Source of the DNA: Rhodospirillaceae bacterium
GTDB taxonomy: Bacteria; Pseudomonadota; Alphaproteobacteria; Reyranellales; Reyranellaceae
Direction of reading: 5' to 3'
Assembly (NCBI GenBank): GCA_009772935.1
Contig: WOUR01000035.1
Span: 1 to 52,707, forward strand
Length of the DNA: 52,707 nucleotides
Position numbers and translations under genes: made by a program. How positions within the stretch are numbered: position 1 is the first letter of the stretch; every line of letters begins with the position of its first letter. Shown here one piece after another: positions 16,192 through 25,349 of the stretch. Under the pieces are notes generated by a model. The model searched no databases. It had not been told where the DNA came from and saw only the letters and a program-made list of their open reading frames with translations.

Positions 16192-17415
16192 ATGGATTTC
16201 AACGATACCCCGGAAGAAGCCGCCTTCCGCCAGGAAGTGCGCGCCTGGCTCGACGCCAATGCCACGCGCAAGAGCGACGACACGCAGAGCAACCGCGCGC
16301 GCAACGACGATCCCGGGCTGCTGCAGAAGGCCAAGGCGTGGCAGGACAAGAAGGCTACCGCCGGCTATGCGCGCATGACCTGGCCGAAGGAATTTGGCGG
16401 TCGCGGCGCCTCGCCCATTCTGCAGGTGATCTACCAGCAGGAAGAAGCGAACTACCTGGTACCGCTGGGCTTCTTCGACATCGGGCTGGGCATGTGCATC
16501 CCGACGATGATGGCCTATGCGACGCCCGAACAGCTGAAGCGCTACGTGAAGCCCGCGCTGCACGGTCAGGAGATCTGGTGCCAGCTGTTCTCTGAGCCGG
16601 CCGCCGGCTCCGACGTGGCGGGCATCCGCACCAAGGCCGAGCGCGACGGCGACGACTGGATCATCAACGGCCAGAAGGTCTGGACGTCGGGTGCGCATTA
16701 CTGCGACTTCGGCATCGTGATCACGCGCACCGATCCGAACGTGCCGAAGCATGCCGGCCTCACCATGTTCTTCCTCGACATGAAGAGCCCCGGCGTCGAG
16801 GTCCGTCCGATCAAGCAGATGTCGGGCGGCGCCAACTTCAACGAGGTGTTCTTCACCAATGTCCGCATTCCCGACAGCCAGCGGCTGGGCAAGGTGGGCG
16901 AGGGCTGGAAGGCCGCGCTCACCACGCTGATGAACGAGCGTCTCGCCGTCGGCCTGCCGTCGGGCGGCCTCGACATCGACGAGCTGATGGAGCTGGCGCG
17001 CGAGACCGAGCTTGAGGACGGCGCGGCGATCCGCAACCAGCAGGTCCGCTCCAAGATCGCCGACTGGTACGTCCAGCAGCAGGGCCTGAAGCTCACGCGC
17101 TACCGCACGCTGACGGCGCTCTCCAAGGGTCAGACGCCGGGTCCGGAATCCTCGATCATCAAGATCGTGGCCGCGCCCAAGATGCAGGACATGGGCGCCT
17201 TCGCCATGGAGCTGATGGGTCATGCCGGCATCATGAAGGAGGACGTGCCCTTCGCGGCCGGCTTCCAGGCGCAGTGGATCGGCGGCGCCGGCTTCCGCAT
17301 CGCCGGCGGCACCGATGAGATCCTGCGGAATATCGTGGCGGAGCGCGTGCTGGGACTGCCGGCAGACATTCGGGTCGACAAGGATATCCCGTTCAACAAG
17401 CTGACGCGCTCATAG
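16192..17415 (+). CDS. Acyl-CoA dehydrogenase family protein (second of a tandem pair)
   Basis: Acyl-CoA dehydrogenase of 407 aa, FadE17/FadE26-like in length and layout. FAD-binding signatures QLFSEPAAGSDVAGIRTKAERDGDDW and the WTSGAHYCDFG stretch are intact. The C-terminal FRIAGGTDEILRNIVAERVLGLP keeps the dehydrogenase fold and candidate acidic base. It is preceded by AGGAGGGAACG. In actinobacterial steroid side-chain pathways such adjacent pairs form alpha2beta2 enzymes; the same arrangement here is inference. The stop codon lies in the loop of a perfect hairpin. Confidence 0.9.
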   Translation: MDFNDTPEEAAFRQEVRAWLDANATRKSDDTQSNRARNDDPGLLQKAKAWQDKKATAGYARMTWPKEFGGRGASPILQVIYQQEEANYLVPLGFFDIGLGMCIPTMMAYATPEQLKRYVKPALHGQEIWCQLFSEPAAGSDVAGIRTKAERDGDDWIINGQKVWTSGAHYCDFGIVITRTDPNVPKHAGLTMFFLDMKSPGVEVRPIKQMSGGANFNEVFFTNVRIPDSQRLGKVGEGWKAALTTLMNERLAVGLPSGGLDIDELMELARETELEDGAAIRNQQVRSKIADWYVQQQGLKLTRYRTLTALSKGQTPGPESSIIKIVAAPKMQDMGAFAMELMGHAGIMKEDVPFAAGFQAQWIGGAGFRIAGGTDEILRNIVAERVLGLPADIRVDKDIPFNKLTRS

Positions 17416-17587
17416 CGCGTCAGCTTGGGCGAGCGACAGCGCTTGTAATCAAGCGCGAGAGCTCGCCCGGTGCAGAATGGATAACGACGATGATCCATAT
17501 CTATTCTGCGCCGTGTGGGCTCTCGCGCCTCAGAAGGCGCTCCCGCCCACCGCTCTCAAACAACGTTAACGTTGTTTGAGAGCCCAC
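17398..17587. repeat. Array of five abutting hairpins between convergent genes
   Basis: Five inverted repeats follow each other with gaps of 0 to 5 nt. (a) AAGCTGACGCGCT/AGCGCGTCAGCTT at 17398-17426, loop CAT. (b) GGGCGAGC/GCTCGCCC at 17427-17468, enclosing GCGCTTG-TAAT-CAAGCGC. (c) GCAGAAT/ATTCTGC at 17472-17509, with GGAT/ATCC inside. (d) GTGGGC/GCCCAC at 17515-17550, enclosing GCGCCT-CAGA-AGGCGC. (e) A perfect 30-bp palindrome at 17553-17582, centred on GTTAAC. In addition GTGGGCTCTC (17515-17524) can pair with GAGAGCCCAC (17578-17587), competing with (d) and (e). Both flanking stop codons lie inside the outer hairpins. No long T run accompanies them. Confidence 0.85.
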
Positions 17588-18534
17588 TCCGTATACTTCT
17601 TCGCCTGCGCCTGCGTGTCGGCGTAGTACTTCGCGTACTCCGCGCCGACCATCGGCTTCAACGCAAGGCCGACGGCGTCCATCTTCTGCAGCATCTCGGG
17701 CGACTTGATCGCCTTCAGGAACGCCGTCTCGATCACCTTCACGACGTCGGCCGGCGTGCCCTTGGGCGCGCCGACGCCGCGCGTCGAGGAAGAGATCACC
17801 GTGGGCATGCCCAGTTCCTTGGTGCAGGGCACATTGGGCAGGAACTTCGAGCGCTCGCTGTCGGTGACGGCCAGGCCGCGCACCTCGCCGGATTGAACGC
17901 GCTTGAAAACTCCGCCGACATTGTCGAAAGCGCAGTCGACATGGCCGCCGAGCACACCGCTGATCTGCTGCGCCCCGCCGTCGAAATGAACGATGCGGAA
18001 CTCGCACTTGGCGGCTTCCTGGACCATCAGGATGGCGAGATGGTCGTCGCTCAGGATGCCGGTGGTGCAGGCGCTGATCTTGCCGGGTGCCTTGCGCGCC
18101 GCCTCCGTCAGGTCCGCCAGGGTCTTGTAGGGGCTGTCGCCCTTCACCCAGATCAGGCCGGGATCGAGCACCTGGTTGATGACCGGAATGAAGCTGTCGA
18201 CGTTGAACGCGGCCTTGCGCTCGGGATCGAGGATGATGGTGTTGACCGCCGGCAGGTTGAGGAAGCCCAGCGTATAGCCGTCGGGGCGGGCGCGGGCGAC
18301 TTCCGTGAACCCGATCTGGCCGCCGGCGCCCCCCTTGTTCACGACGGTGATGGGCTGGCCGAGGTCCTTTTCGGCGGCCGCCGCGAGAATGCGGGCACCG
18401 ACATCGGTGCTGCCGCCCGGGGGAAAGGCGACGATCAACTGAACTGCGCGTCGCGGATAGTTCTGCGCGAGGGCGGGGCTGGCCACGGCTGCGGCGGCCG
18501 TGGCGGCAAGCAGGGTGCGGCGACGAATGATCAT
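17566..18534 (-). CDS. tctC: Tripartite tricarboxylate transporter solute-binding protein TctC
   Basis: Periplasmic binding protein of 322 aa, Bug/TctC family. The signal peptide MIIRRRTLLAATAAAAVASPALA is followed by VQLIVAFPPGGSTDVGARIL, the family's first ligand-loop motif, then KGGAGGQIGFTEVARARPDGYTLG. Two Cys residues (ACTTG, KCEF) are unusual but not diagnostic. The ATG at 18532-18534 follows GGGAGGATAAA. It is the last gene of a tctB-tctA-tctC operon, so this one has its own membrane partners. The ligand is probably a carboxylate. Its stop codon is at the centre of palindrome (e) of the hairpin array. Confidence 0.92.
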   Translation of the reverse strand: MIIRRRTLLAATAAAAVASPALAQNYPRRAVQLIVAFPPGGSTDVGARILAAAAEKDLGQPITVVNKGGAGGQIGFTEVARARPDGYTLGFLNLPAVNTIILDPERKAAFNVDSFIPVINQVLDPGLIWVKGDSPYKTLADLTEAARKAPGKISACTTGILSDDHLAILMVQEAAKCEFRIVHFDGGAQQISGVLGGHVDCAFDNVGGVFKRVQSGEVRGLAVTDSERSKFLPNVPCTKELGMPTVISSSTRGVGAPKGTPADVVKVIETAFLKAIKSPEMLQKMDAVGLALKPMVGAEYAKYYADTQAQAKKYTEWALKQR

Positions 18535-18566
18535 TTTATCCTCCCTTTGTGGACGACTGGAACGCG

Positions 18567-20066
18567 CTACTCGATGTCGCTCTCCCTGAGCGGCGCCAGC
18601 GAGCGCGGCTTGAACAGCAGGAAGGCGATCACGATCACCGGCACGGCGAGCAGGCCGAGGGCGACCGGACGGTCGAGGAAGATGGCGAAGCTGCCGCCCG
18701 AGATCTCTAGCGTCGTTCGAAGCGATCTCTCCATCATTGGGCCCAGGATCAGCGCCAGGATCGCCGGCGCAATCGGGAAGTCGAGCTTGCGCAGCAGGTA
18801 GCCCACGATGCCGAAGCCCAGCATGACCCAGACGTCGAACAGGCTCTGCTTCAAGCCATAGGCGCCGATCACGCAGAAGATCAGCACGCCGGCACACATG
18901 TAGCTGAACGGGATTTTCAGCAGCTTGGCCCACAGGCCGACCAGCGGCAGGTTGAGGATCAGCAGCAGCGCATTGCCCACGAAGAAGCTGGCGATCACCG
19001 TCCAGACCAGCTGCGGCTGCTCCTTGAACAGGAAGGGCCCGGGCGTGATGCCGTTCACGATGAAGGCGCCCATCAACACCGCGATGGTCGGCGAGCTGGG
19101 AATGCCGAGCGCCAGCAGTGGCACCATCGAGGCGTTGGCATAGGCGTTGTTGGCAGTCTCGGCCGAGGCCACGCCCTCGATCGCCCCCTTGCCGAAGCGC
19201 TCGGGCGTCTTTGAGACGCGCTTCTCCAGAACGTAGGCCATGAAGGTCGGCACGATGGCGCCGACGCCGGGGATCAGGCCCAGCACGAAGCCCACGACGG
19301 TGCCGCGGCCGATCGCGCCCACCGACTGACGGCATTCCGCTCCCGTCGGCATCCAGCTCTTGAGCTCGGCCTCGACCATGTGGGTCTGGCGCTTCTCGGC
19401 CGCCAGCAGCAGTTCGGCGACGCCGAACAGGCCCATGACCACGGGCACGAAGCCGACGCCGTCATAGAGTTCCTCGATGCCGAACGTGAAGCGCGGCGCA
19501 CCGCGCACCGGGTCGACGCCGATCATCGCGAACAGAAGGCCGATCACCGTCATGAGCAGGGCGGCCAGCATGTTGTTGCCGGCGAGGCCAACGACCAGGC
19601 AGAGGCCGGCGACCATGAGGGCGAAGAATTCCGCCGGCCCGAACTTGAGCGCCAGCGAGGCGAGCGGCATGGCGACCGCGACCAGCGCCACGGTGGCCAG
19701 CGTACCGCCCACGAAGGAGCCGATGGCCGCGATGCCGAGCGCGGAGCCGGCGCGGCCCTGCTTGGCCATCTGATGCCCGTCGATACAGGTCACGACCGAG
19801 GCCGCTTCGCCCGGCACGTTGATCAGCACCGAGGTGATGGTGCCGCCGTACATGGCGCCATAGTAGATGGCGCACAGCATGATGATGGCGCCCGTGGCGT
19901 CGAGGCTGAAGGTGAGCGGGATCAGGATGGCCGTGCCCGCTGCCGGCCCGAGGCCGGGCAGCACCCCGATCAGCGTCCCCAGCATGCATCCGGCGAAGGC
20001 GTAGAGGAGATAGCCGGGCGTCAGCGCCGCTGCGAAGCCCTGGAGCAGATGGCCGAGGGCTTCCAT
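18567..20066 (-). CDS. tctA: Tripartite tricarboxylate transporter large permease TctA
   Basis: Inner-membrane permease of 499 aa, the standard TctA length, with about 11-12 hydrophobic segments. Family signatures are [24 protein letters not shown] near residue 30, [36 protein letters not shown], and in the second half [21 protein letters not shown] and [24 protein letters not shown]. It catalyses secondary, ion-driven uptake with TctB and TctC. The gene lies 4 nt after tctB and 32 nt before tctC. Confidence 0.95.
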   Translation of the reverse strand: MEALGHLLQGFAAALTPGYLLYAFAGCMLGTLIGVLPGLGPAAGTAILIPLTFSLDATGAIIMLCAIYYGAMYGGTITSVLINVPGEAASVVTCIDGHQMAKQGRAGSALGIAAIGSFVGGTLATVALVAVAMPLASLALKFGPAEFFALMVAGLCLVVGLAGNNMLAALLMTVIGLLFAMIGVDPVRGAPRFTFGIEELYDGVGFVPVVMGLFGVAELLLAAEKRQTHMVEAELKSWMPTGAECRQSVGAIGRGTVVGFVLGLIPGVGAIVPTFMAYVLEKRVSKTPERFGKGAIEGVASAETANNAYANASMVPLLALGIPSSPTIAVLMGAFIVNGITPGPFLFKEQPQLVWTVIASFFVGNALLLILNLPLVGLWAKLLKIPFSYMCAGVLIFCVIGAYGLKQSLFDVWVMLGFGIVGYLLRKLDFPIAPAILALILGPMMERSLRTTLEISGGSFAIFLDRPVALGLLAVPVIVIAFLLFKPRSLAPLRESDIE

Positions 20067-20070
20067 GCGC

Positions 20071-20544
20071 TTAGATCCCGAACTGACCGGTCGGCAGGAG
20101 AACGTCCAGCCACGTGGTGAAGAGGTAGTAGACGCCGAAGCTGCCGAGCACGGCGAACACGGCGATGATCCACCAGCGACGCTCGCCCAGCGCGATCACG
20201 AGCGCGGCATTGAAGACCAGCATGGCGAGTCGGAAGCCCACGAACTCCATCGCGATGGTGACCGCCGCCAGCAGCCCCAAGATGGCGAAGCAGCGCATGG
20301 CGCCCCATCCATGCGGCAGGATGCTAACCTCTTCGATCGACGCGTCTGTGGCCGGCAGCGGCTCGCGCCAGATCGACACGAGCAGGGCAAGCGACAGGAC
20401 GATGCCGATCAGCGCCAGCCAGAACGGAAAGAAGCCCGGGCCGGGGCCCAGGCGGTCGGTCAGCGACAGCAACAAAGATTGCCAGAGTGCGAACAGGCAA
20501 AACGCCAGCATCGCACCCGTCGCGACAAGCCGTCCCTGGCGCAT
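20071..20544 (-). CDS. tctB: Tripartite tricarboxylate transporter small permease TctB
   Basis: Small membrane subunit of 157 aa with about four hydrophobic segments, typical of TctB. SLTDRLGPGPGFFPFWLALIGIVLSLALL after the first segment is the family hallmark. The ATG at 20542-20544 (MRQGRLVATGAML) follows GGGAGGG. Upstream in-frame codons encode an Arg/Cys-rich non-membrane stretch and were left out. It is the first gene of the operon, divergent from the SDR at 20640 with about 95 nt between starts, which should hold both promoters; no clear motif is visible there. Confidence 0.9.
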   Translation of the reverse strand: MRQGRLVATGAMLAFCLFALWQSLLLSLTDRLGPGPGFFPFWLALIGIVLSLALLVSIWREPLPATDASIEEVSILPHGWGAMRCFAILGLLAAVTIAMEFVGFRLAMLVFNAALVIALGERRWWIIAVFAVLGSFGVYYLFTTWLDVLLPTGQFGI

Positions 20545-20639
20545 GCCTGGCGGCCCTCCCTGTTTTCTTTTCTTGTTCTCGCAGGCAGCATACCGCCAAA
20601 CAGCCCGGGTGCAACACGCGACCCGCCAGGAGGAAACAA

Positions 20640-21443
20640 ATGAACAGGCTTGACGGCAAAGTGGCATTTCTCTCCGGCGCCGCACGTGGCATCGGCGGCG
20701 AGGCGGCGAAACTGATGGCGAGCGTCGGCGCCAGTGTGGTGATTGGCGACGTGCTGGAAGAACGTGGCCGGCAGACGGCGAAGGAGATCGAGGCCGCTGG
20801 CGGGCAGGCGCTCTTCGTGCCGCTCGACGTGACGCAGGAAGCCAGCTGGTCCGCCGCCATCGACGCGACGGTGAAGAAGTTCGGCGGCCTCGACATCCTG
20901 GTGAACAATGCCGGAATCTTCGTCGGCAAGGGTGTCGAAGAGGCCTCGATGGACGAGTGGCACAAGCTCGTCGCCGTCAACCTGACCGGCGTGGTGCTGG
21001 GCACGCGCATCGCGCTGCCGCATCTAAAGGCGCGCGGCGCCACGAGTGCGCACGGCTCGGCGATCGTCAACCTCGCCTCGGTGGCGGGGCTGGTCGGCTC
21101 GCAGCTCGATCCGCTCTATTCGCTGACCAAGGGCGGCGTCACGCTGTTCACCAAGTCGACCGCGCTCGAATTCGGCCGCAAGGGCTATCGCATCCGCGTG
21201 AACTCGATCCATCCCGGCGTCATCGATACCGACATGGGCCAGCAGACCTTCACGATGAGGGCGCGCGCCCTGGGCAGCAACGACACCGAAGCCACGCGCA
21301 AGACGTCGCTCACCATGCATCCGATCGGCCGGCTGGGCGTTGCCGAGGACATCGCCAAGGGCATCGTGTTCCTGGCGTCGGACGATGCCGGTTTCATGAC
21401 CGGCTCGGGCCTCGTCGTCGACGGCGGTTACACGGCGCAGTGA
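20640..21443 (+). CDS. SDR family oxidoreductase
   Basis: Short-chain dehydrogenase of 267 aa. The cofactor loop is SGAARGIG (Thr to Ser at the first position), with GDVLEE after strand 2, NNAGIFVG, the catalytic serine in NLASVAG, and YSLTKGG. GFMTGSGLVVDGGYTAQ closes the chain. The ATG at 20640 is preceded by a near-ideal AGGAGG 7 nt upstream. The position next to a tct operon but divergent suggests possible shared regulation. The substrate is unknown; 3-hydroxy acid or steroid-type alcohols are usual for close relatives. Confidence 0.9.
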   Translation: MNRLDGKVAFLSGAARGIGGEAAKLMASVGASVVIGDVLEERGRQTAKEIEAAGGQALFVPLDVTQEASWSAAIDATVKKFGGLDILVNNAGIFVGKGVEEASMDEWHKLVAVNLTGVVLGTRIALPHLKARGATSAHGSAIVNLASVAGLVGSQLDPLYSLTKGGVTLFTKSTALEFGRKGYRIRVNSIHPGVIDTDMGQQTFTMRARALGSNDTEATRKTSLTMHPIGRLGVAEDIAKGIVFLASDDAGFMTGSGLVVDGGYTAQ

Positions 21444-21458
21444 TTCGGGGCCGGGAGC

Positions 21459-21917
21459 TCAGAAGATGCCGGCGCCGAGACCGGCCGCCATGGCGGCACC
21501 CAGCTCCTCGCACTGGTCGACGAAGGCCGGTTGCCAGGGGCCCTTGCACAGCAGGGGCTCCTGCACGGCGCGCCAGCGCAGGCCGGTCAGGATCGTCTCG
21601 ACCCCACGGCGCGTGCCGGTGCCGTCGCTGCCGGCCCGAATGTAGAGCGCGCAAGGCATGCCTTGCGTCTTCTCCAGGCAGGCATTGTAGCTGCGGTCGA
21701 AGAAGTCCTTCAGGGCGCCGCTCATGTAGCCCAGGTTCTCCGGCGTGCCGAGAATCACCGCCTGCGCGGCCAGCACGTCGTCGGGGCCGGCCTGCAACGG
21801 TGGGATCACCCGGACGTCGATTCCTGTTTCGCTGCGCGCGCCGCGTTCCACGGCATCGCGCAGGGAAAGGGTGTTCTCCGACGGGGCGTGCGCCACAATG
21901 AGCAGCCTTTTCGACAT
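21459..21917 (-). CDS. Flavodoxin-fold NAD(P)H-dependent oxidoreductase-like protein
   Basis: A 152-aa flavodoxin-like protein. KRLLIVAHAPSENTLSLRDAV is the phosphate-binding first loop. ILGTPENLGYMSGALKDFFDRSY is the second flavin loop characteristic of the NADPH-dependent FMN reductase/flavodoxin group. Short for an FMN reductase and without a separate NADPH domain, it may be an electron carrier or a quinone/nitro reductase. The ATG at 21915-21917 has no obvious Shine-Dalgarno sequence. It is divergent from the carboxylase gene with 25 nt between starts. The stop is 16 nt from the SDR stop (convergent). Confidence 0.78.
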   Translation of the reverse strand: MSKRLLIVAHAPSENTLSLRDAVERGARSETGIDVRVIPPLQAGPDDVLAAQAVILGTPENLGYMSGALKDFFDRSYNACLEKTQGMPCALYIRAGSDGTGTRRGVETILTGLRWRAVQEPLLCKGPWQPAFVDQCEELGAAMAAGLGAGIF

Positions 21918-21942
21918 GGAGGGGGTTCTACCCCACGCTGAC

Positions 21943-24900
21943 ATGCTCAAGAAACTCCTGATCGCCAATCGCGGCGAGATCGCCATCCGCATCGCCCAGG
22001 CCGCCGCCGAACTCGGCATCGCGACCGTGGGCATCCATTCGGAGGACGACGCGACCTCCCTGCACGTGCGGCGGGTCGATGAAGTCCGGCCACTCAAGGG
22101 GCGCGGCGCCGCGGCCTATCTCGACATCGCCGGTGTCATTGCGGCTGCCCGAGACGCGGGCTGCGACGCGGTGCATCCGGGCTACGGGTTCCTGTCGGAG
22201 AACGCGGCCTTCGCGACGGCCTGCGCCGAGGCGGGGCTCGTGTTTGTCGGCCCCACGCCGGAGCAACTCGACCTGTTCGGCGACAAGGCGCGCGCCCGGG
22301 CGCATGCCGGCAAGAACGGGGCGCCGGTCCTGTCGGGCACCGACAGTGCGGTCGACGTGGCGGGCGTGAAGGCCTTCTTCGCCAAGCATCGCAAGGCCGG
22401 CATCGTCATCAAGGCGATCGCGGGCGGCGGCGGTCGCGGCATGCGGATCGTCACGCAGGAAGGCGAGATCGACGAGGCTTTCGCGCGCGCCTCGGCCGAA
22501 GCGCAGGCGGCCTTCGGCAACGGTGCCCTTTATGCCGAGCGGTTGATCGCCCGCGCGCGCCACATCGAGGTGCAGATCGTGGGTGACGGCCAGGGCGGAA
22601 TCACGTCGCTTGGCGAGCGCGAATGCACGATTCAGCGCCGCAGCCAGAAGATCATCGAACTGGCGCCCAGCCCCAACCTCGCCGAGGCGATGCGCGGCCA
22701 GATCGTCGAGTCGGCCGTGAGGATGGCGAAGGCCGTGAACTATCGCAGCCTCGGTACGTTCGAATTCCTGGTCGACGATGCGGCGCCGGACTTTTTCTGC
22801 TTCATCGAGGCCAATCCGCGCCTGCAGGTCGAACACACCGTTACCGAGGAAGTGTGGGGCGTCGACCTGGTGAAGACGCAGTTGCGGCTGGCCGGTGGCG
22901 CGTCCCTCGACGAGACCGGCGTTCGGCAGGCGTCGCCGCGTGGGCTTGCGATCCAGCTGCGGGTGAACATGGAGACCATGACGGCCGACGGCTCGGCCAA
23001 GCCGGGGGGCGGGACGCTCACGGCGTTCGAGCCGCCGTCGGGTCCGGGCGTGCGCGTCGATACCTATGGCTACTCGGGCTATCGCACCAATCCCAATTTC
23101 GATTCGCTGCTGGCCAAGGTGATCGTGCAGGCGGCCGAATTCGGCGGCGCGCTGCAGCGGGCCGAGCGGGCGCTGGCGGCGTTCCGGCTCGAAGGGGCGC
23201 CCTCGAACATCGCCTTCCTGCGCACCCTGATCGCCCATCCGGATTTCCGCGCCGACAAGGTCCATACGCGCTTCGTCGACGAGCAGGCCTCGGCTCTGAT
23301 CGCCGCGGCGGGCAAGCTGAGCGGCGGGCTCTATTTCGAAGGTGCCGCCCCGGCTGCATCGTCGGCGCGGCAGGCCGGCGCGCGGGTCGACAGTGTCGAT
23401 CCGCTGGCGGTCCTCGCCTTTGGCAAGGCCAAGGCCGAGACGGCGTCGCGCACGCTGGAGGGCGACCCGCCGGACGGCACGGTCGCCGTGCCCGCACCGA
23501 TGCAGGGCACCATCGTGAGCCTGTCGGTGAAGGAGGGTGACGCGGTGGCGGCGGGCCAGGCGCTGTTGGTCATGGATGCCATGAAGATGCAGCACGAGAT
23601 CCGCAGCCCGGCGCGTGGCTATGTCCGGCGTATCGCGGTCGAGGCGGGCGAGACGGTCTATGAAGGTCACTCGCTGCTGTTCGTCGAGGAAGCGGATGTC
23701 AAGGTGAAGGGTACGGCAACCGAGGAGACGATCGATCTCGATCATGTCCGCCCCGACCTCGCGGAGTATTTCGAGCGCCGGGCCCTGACACTCGACGAGA
23801 AGCGGCCGGAGTCGGTCGCCCGACGACGCAAGACCAACCAGCGGACGGCCCGCGAGAACCTCGACGATCTGGTCGATCCCAACAGCTTCGTCGAGTACGG
23901 TGCCTTCGCGATCGCCAGCCAGCGCACGCGCCGCACGGTCGAGGACCTGATCGAGAAGACGCCGGCGGACGGGCTGATCACCGGCATCGGCCGGGTCAAC
24001 GGTTCGCTGTTCGGGCCGGACCGCAGCCGCGTCGCCGTCGCCCACTACGACTACACGGTACTGGCCGGCACCCAGGGCAAGAACAACCACCACAAGAAGG
24101 ACCGGCTGTTCGAGATCGTCGAGAAACAGCGCATCCCGCTGGTCTTCTTCACCGAGGGCGGCGGCGGCCGGCCGGGCGACATCGACGTGCAGTCGGTGGC
24201 CGGTCTCAACACCATGGCCTTCCACATCTTCGGACGCCTGAGCGGCGTGGCACCGCTGGTCGGCATCAACTCGGGCCGCTGCTTCGCCGGCAATGCCGCG
24301 ATCCTGGGCTGCTGCGACGTGGTCATCGCCACGAAGAACTCGACGATCGGCATGGGTGGACCCGCGATGATCGAGGGCGGCAATCTCGGCGTCTTCTCGC
24401 CCGAGGAAGTCGGGCCGATGAACGTGCAGGTCCCCAACGGCGTGGTCGACATCGCGGTGGAAGACGAAGCCGAGGCGGTCGCGGTCGCCAAGAAGTATCT
24501 GTCCTACTTCCAGGGCGCGCTGCCGGAGTGGCGGGCGGCCGACCAGCGTCTGCTGCGGCGGGCCATCCCGGAAAACCGGCTGCGCGTCTACGACGTGCGC
24601 GACGTCATCGCCACGCTCTGCGACGAGGGCTCGGTGCTCGAGATCCGGCGCGCCTTCGGTCCCGGCATGGTGACGGCGTTCGGGCGCATCGAGGGCAAGC
24701 CGCTCGGTATCGTTGCGAACAATCCCGTGCATCTGGCGGGCGCCATCGACAGCGACGGGTCGGACAAGGCCACGCGCTTCCTGCAGCTCTGCGACGCCTA
24801 CGACATTCCGATCCTGTTCCTGTGCGACACGCCTGGCATGATGGTCGGGCCCGAGATCGAGAAGACCGCGCTGGTGCGCCACTGTTCGCGGTTGTTCGTG

Positions 24901-25302
24901 ACCGGCGCCAACCTCACCGTACCGTTCGGCACCATCGTGCTGCGCAAGGCCTACGGGCTGGGGGCCCAGGCGATGGCGGGCGGTTCCTTCCATGCGCCGG
25001 TGTTCGCGCTGTCCTGGCCGACCGGCGAGTTCGGCGGCATGGGCCTCGAGGGTGCGGTGAAGCTCGGCTTCCGCAAGGAACTCGAGGCGGTGAGCGATCC
25101 GGCCGAACGGCGCGCGCTCTTCGAGAAAATGGTCGCGGCCGCCTATGCGCGCGGCAAGGCGCTGAGCACCGCGACCTATTTCGAGGTCGACGAGGTGATC
25201 GACCCTGCCGACTCGCGGCGCTGGATCGCGACCGCCTTGCTCGAGGCCAAGCCGCGGCCGCCGCACAGCCACAAGAAGCGACCGAACATCGATACTTGGT
25301 AA
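21943..25302 (+). CDS. Single-chain acyl-CoA carboxylase (biotin carboxylase-BCCP-carboxyltransferase)
   Basis: A 1119-aa protein holding all three parts of a biotin-dependent acyl-CoA carboxylase. Biotin carboxylase spans about 1-445 (LIANRGEIAIRI, ATP-grasp KAIAGGGGRGMRIV, EANPRLQVEHTVTEEVWG). The biotin-carrier domain spans about 515-580, with the biotinyl Lys548 in MDAMKMQ. The carboxyltransferase spans about 600-1110 (ESVARRRKTNQRTARENLDDLVD, FTEGGGGRPGD, CDTPGMMVGPEIEKT, MGLEGAVKLG). This order and size match the single-chain long-chain acyl-CoA carboxylases (LCC) described from Mycobacterium avium and related enzymes, which form homohexamers and accept CoA esters of broad chain length. 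The ATG at 21943 matches the biotin-carboxylase N-terminus. A strong terminator follows. Confidence 0.95.
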   Translation: MLKKLLIANRGEIAIRIAQAAAELGIATVGIHSEDDATSLHVRRVDEVRPLKGRGAAAYLDIAGVIAAARDAGCDAVHPGYGFLSENAAFATACAEAGLVFVGPTPEQLDLFGDKARARAHAGKNGAPVLSGTDSAVDVAGVKAFFAKHRKAGIVIKAIAGGGGRGMRIVTQEGEIDEAFARASAEAQAAFGNGALYAERLIARARHIEVQIVGDGQGGITSLGERECTIQRRSQKIIELAPSPNLAEAMRGQIVESAVRMAKAVNYRSLGTFEFLVDDAAPDFFCFIEANPRLQVEHTVTEEVWGVDLVKTQLRLAGGASLDETGVRQASPRGLAIQLRVNMETMTADGSAKPGGGTLTAFEPPSGPGVRVDTYGYSGYRTNPNFDSLLAKVIVQAAEFGGALQRAERALAAFRLEGAPSNIAFLRTLIAHPDFRADKVHTRFVDEQASALIAAAGKLSGGLYFEGAAPAASSARQAGARVDSVDPLAVLAFGKAKAETASRTLEGDPPDGTVAVPAPMQGTIVSLSVKEGDAVAAGQALLVMDAMKMQHEIRSPARGYVRRIAVEAGETVYEGHSLLFVEEADVKVKGTATEETIDLDHVRPDLAEYFERRALTLDEKRPESVARRRKTNQRTARENLDDLVDPNSFVEYGAFAIASQRTRRTVEDLIEKTPADGLITGIGRVNGSLFGPDRSRVAVAHYDYTVLAGTQGKNNHHKKDRLFEIVEKQRIPLVFFTEGGGGRPGDIDVQSVAGLNTMAFHIFGRLSGVAPLVGINSGRCFAGNAAILGCCDVVIATKNSTIGMGGPAMIEGGNLGVFSPEEVGPMNVQVPNGVVDIAVEDEAEAVAVAKKYLSYFQGALPEWRAADQRLLRRAIPENRLRVYDVRDVIATLCDEGSVLEIRRAFGPGMVTAFGRIEGKPLGIVANNPVHLAGAIDSDGSDKATRFLQLCDAYDIPILFLCDTPGMMVGPEIEKTALVRHCSRLFVTGANLTVPFGTIVLRKAYGLGAQAMAGGSFHAPVFALSWPTGEFGGMGLEGAVKLGFRKELEAVSDPAERRALFEKMVAAAYARGKALSTATYFEVDEVIDPADSRRWIATALLEAKPRPPHSHKKRPNIDTW

Positions 25303-25306
25303 AGGA

Positions 25307-25337
25307 AAAGGCCCCTCGATGAGGGGCCTTTCGTTTT
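25307..25337. terminator. Bidirectional Rho-independent terminator
   Basis: AAAGGCCCCTC (25307-25317), loop GAT, then GAGGGGCCTTT (25321-25331), followed by CGTTTT. A-rich and T-rich flanks on both sides allow termination of the carboxylase transcript and of the convergent solute-binding protein transcript. It begins 5 nt after the carboxylase stop. Confidence 0.92.
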
Positions 25338-25349
25338 GCACCGACCGGC

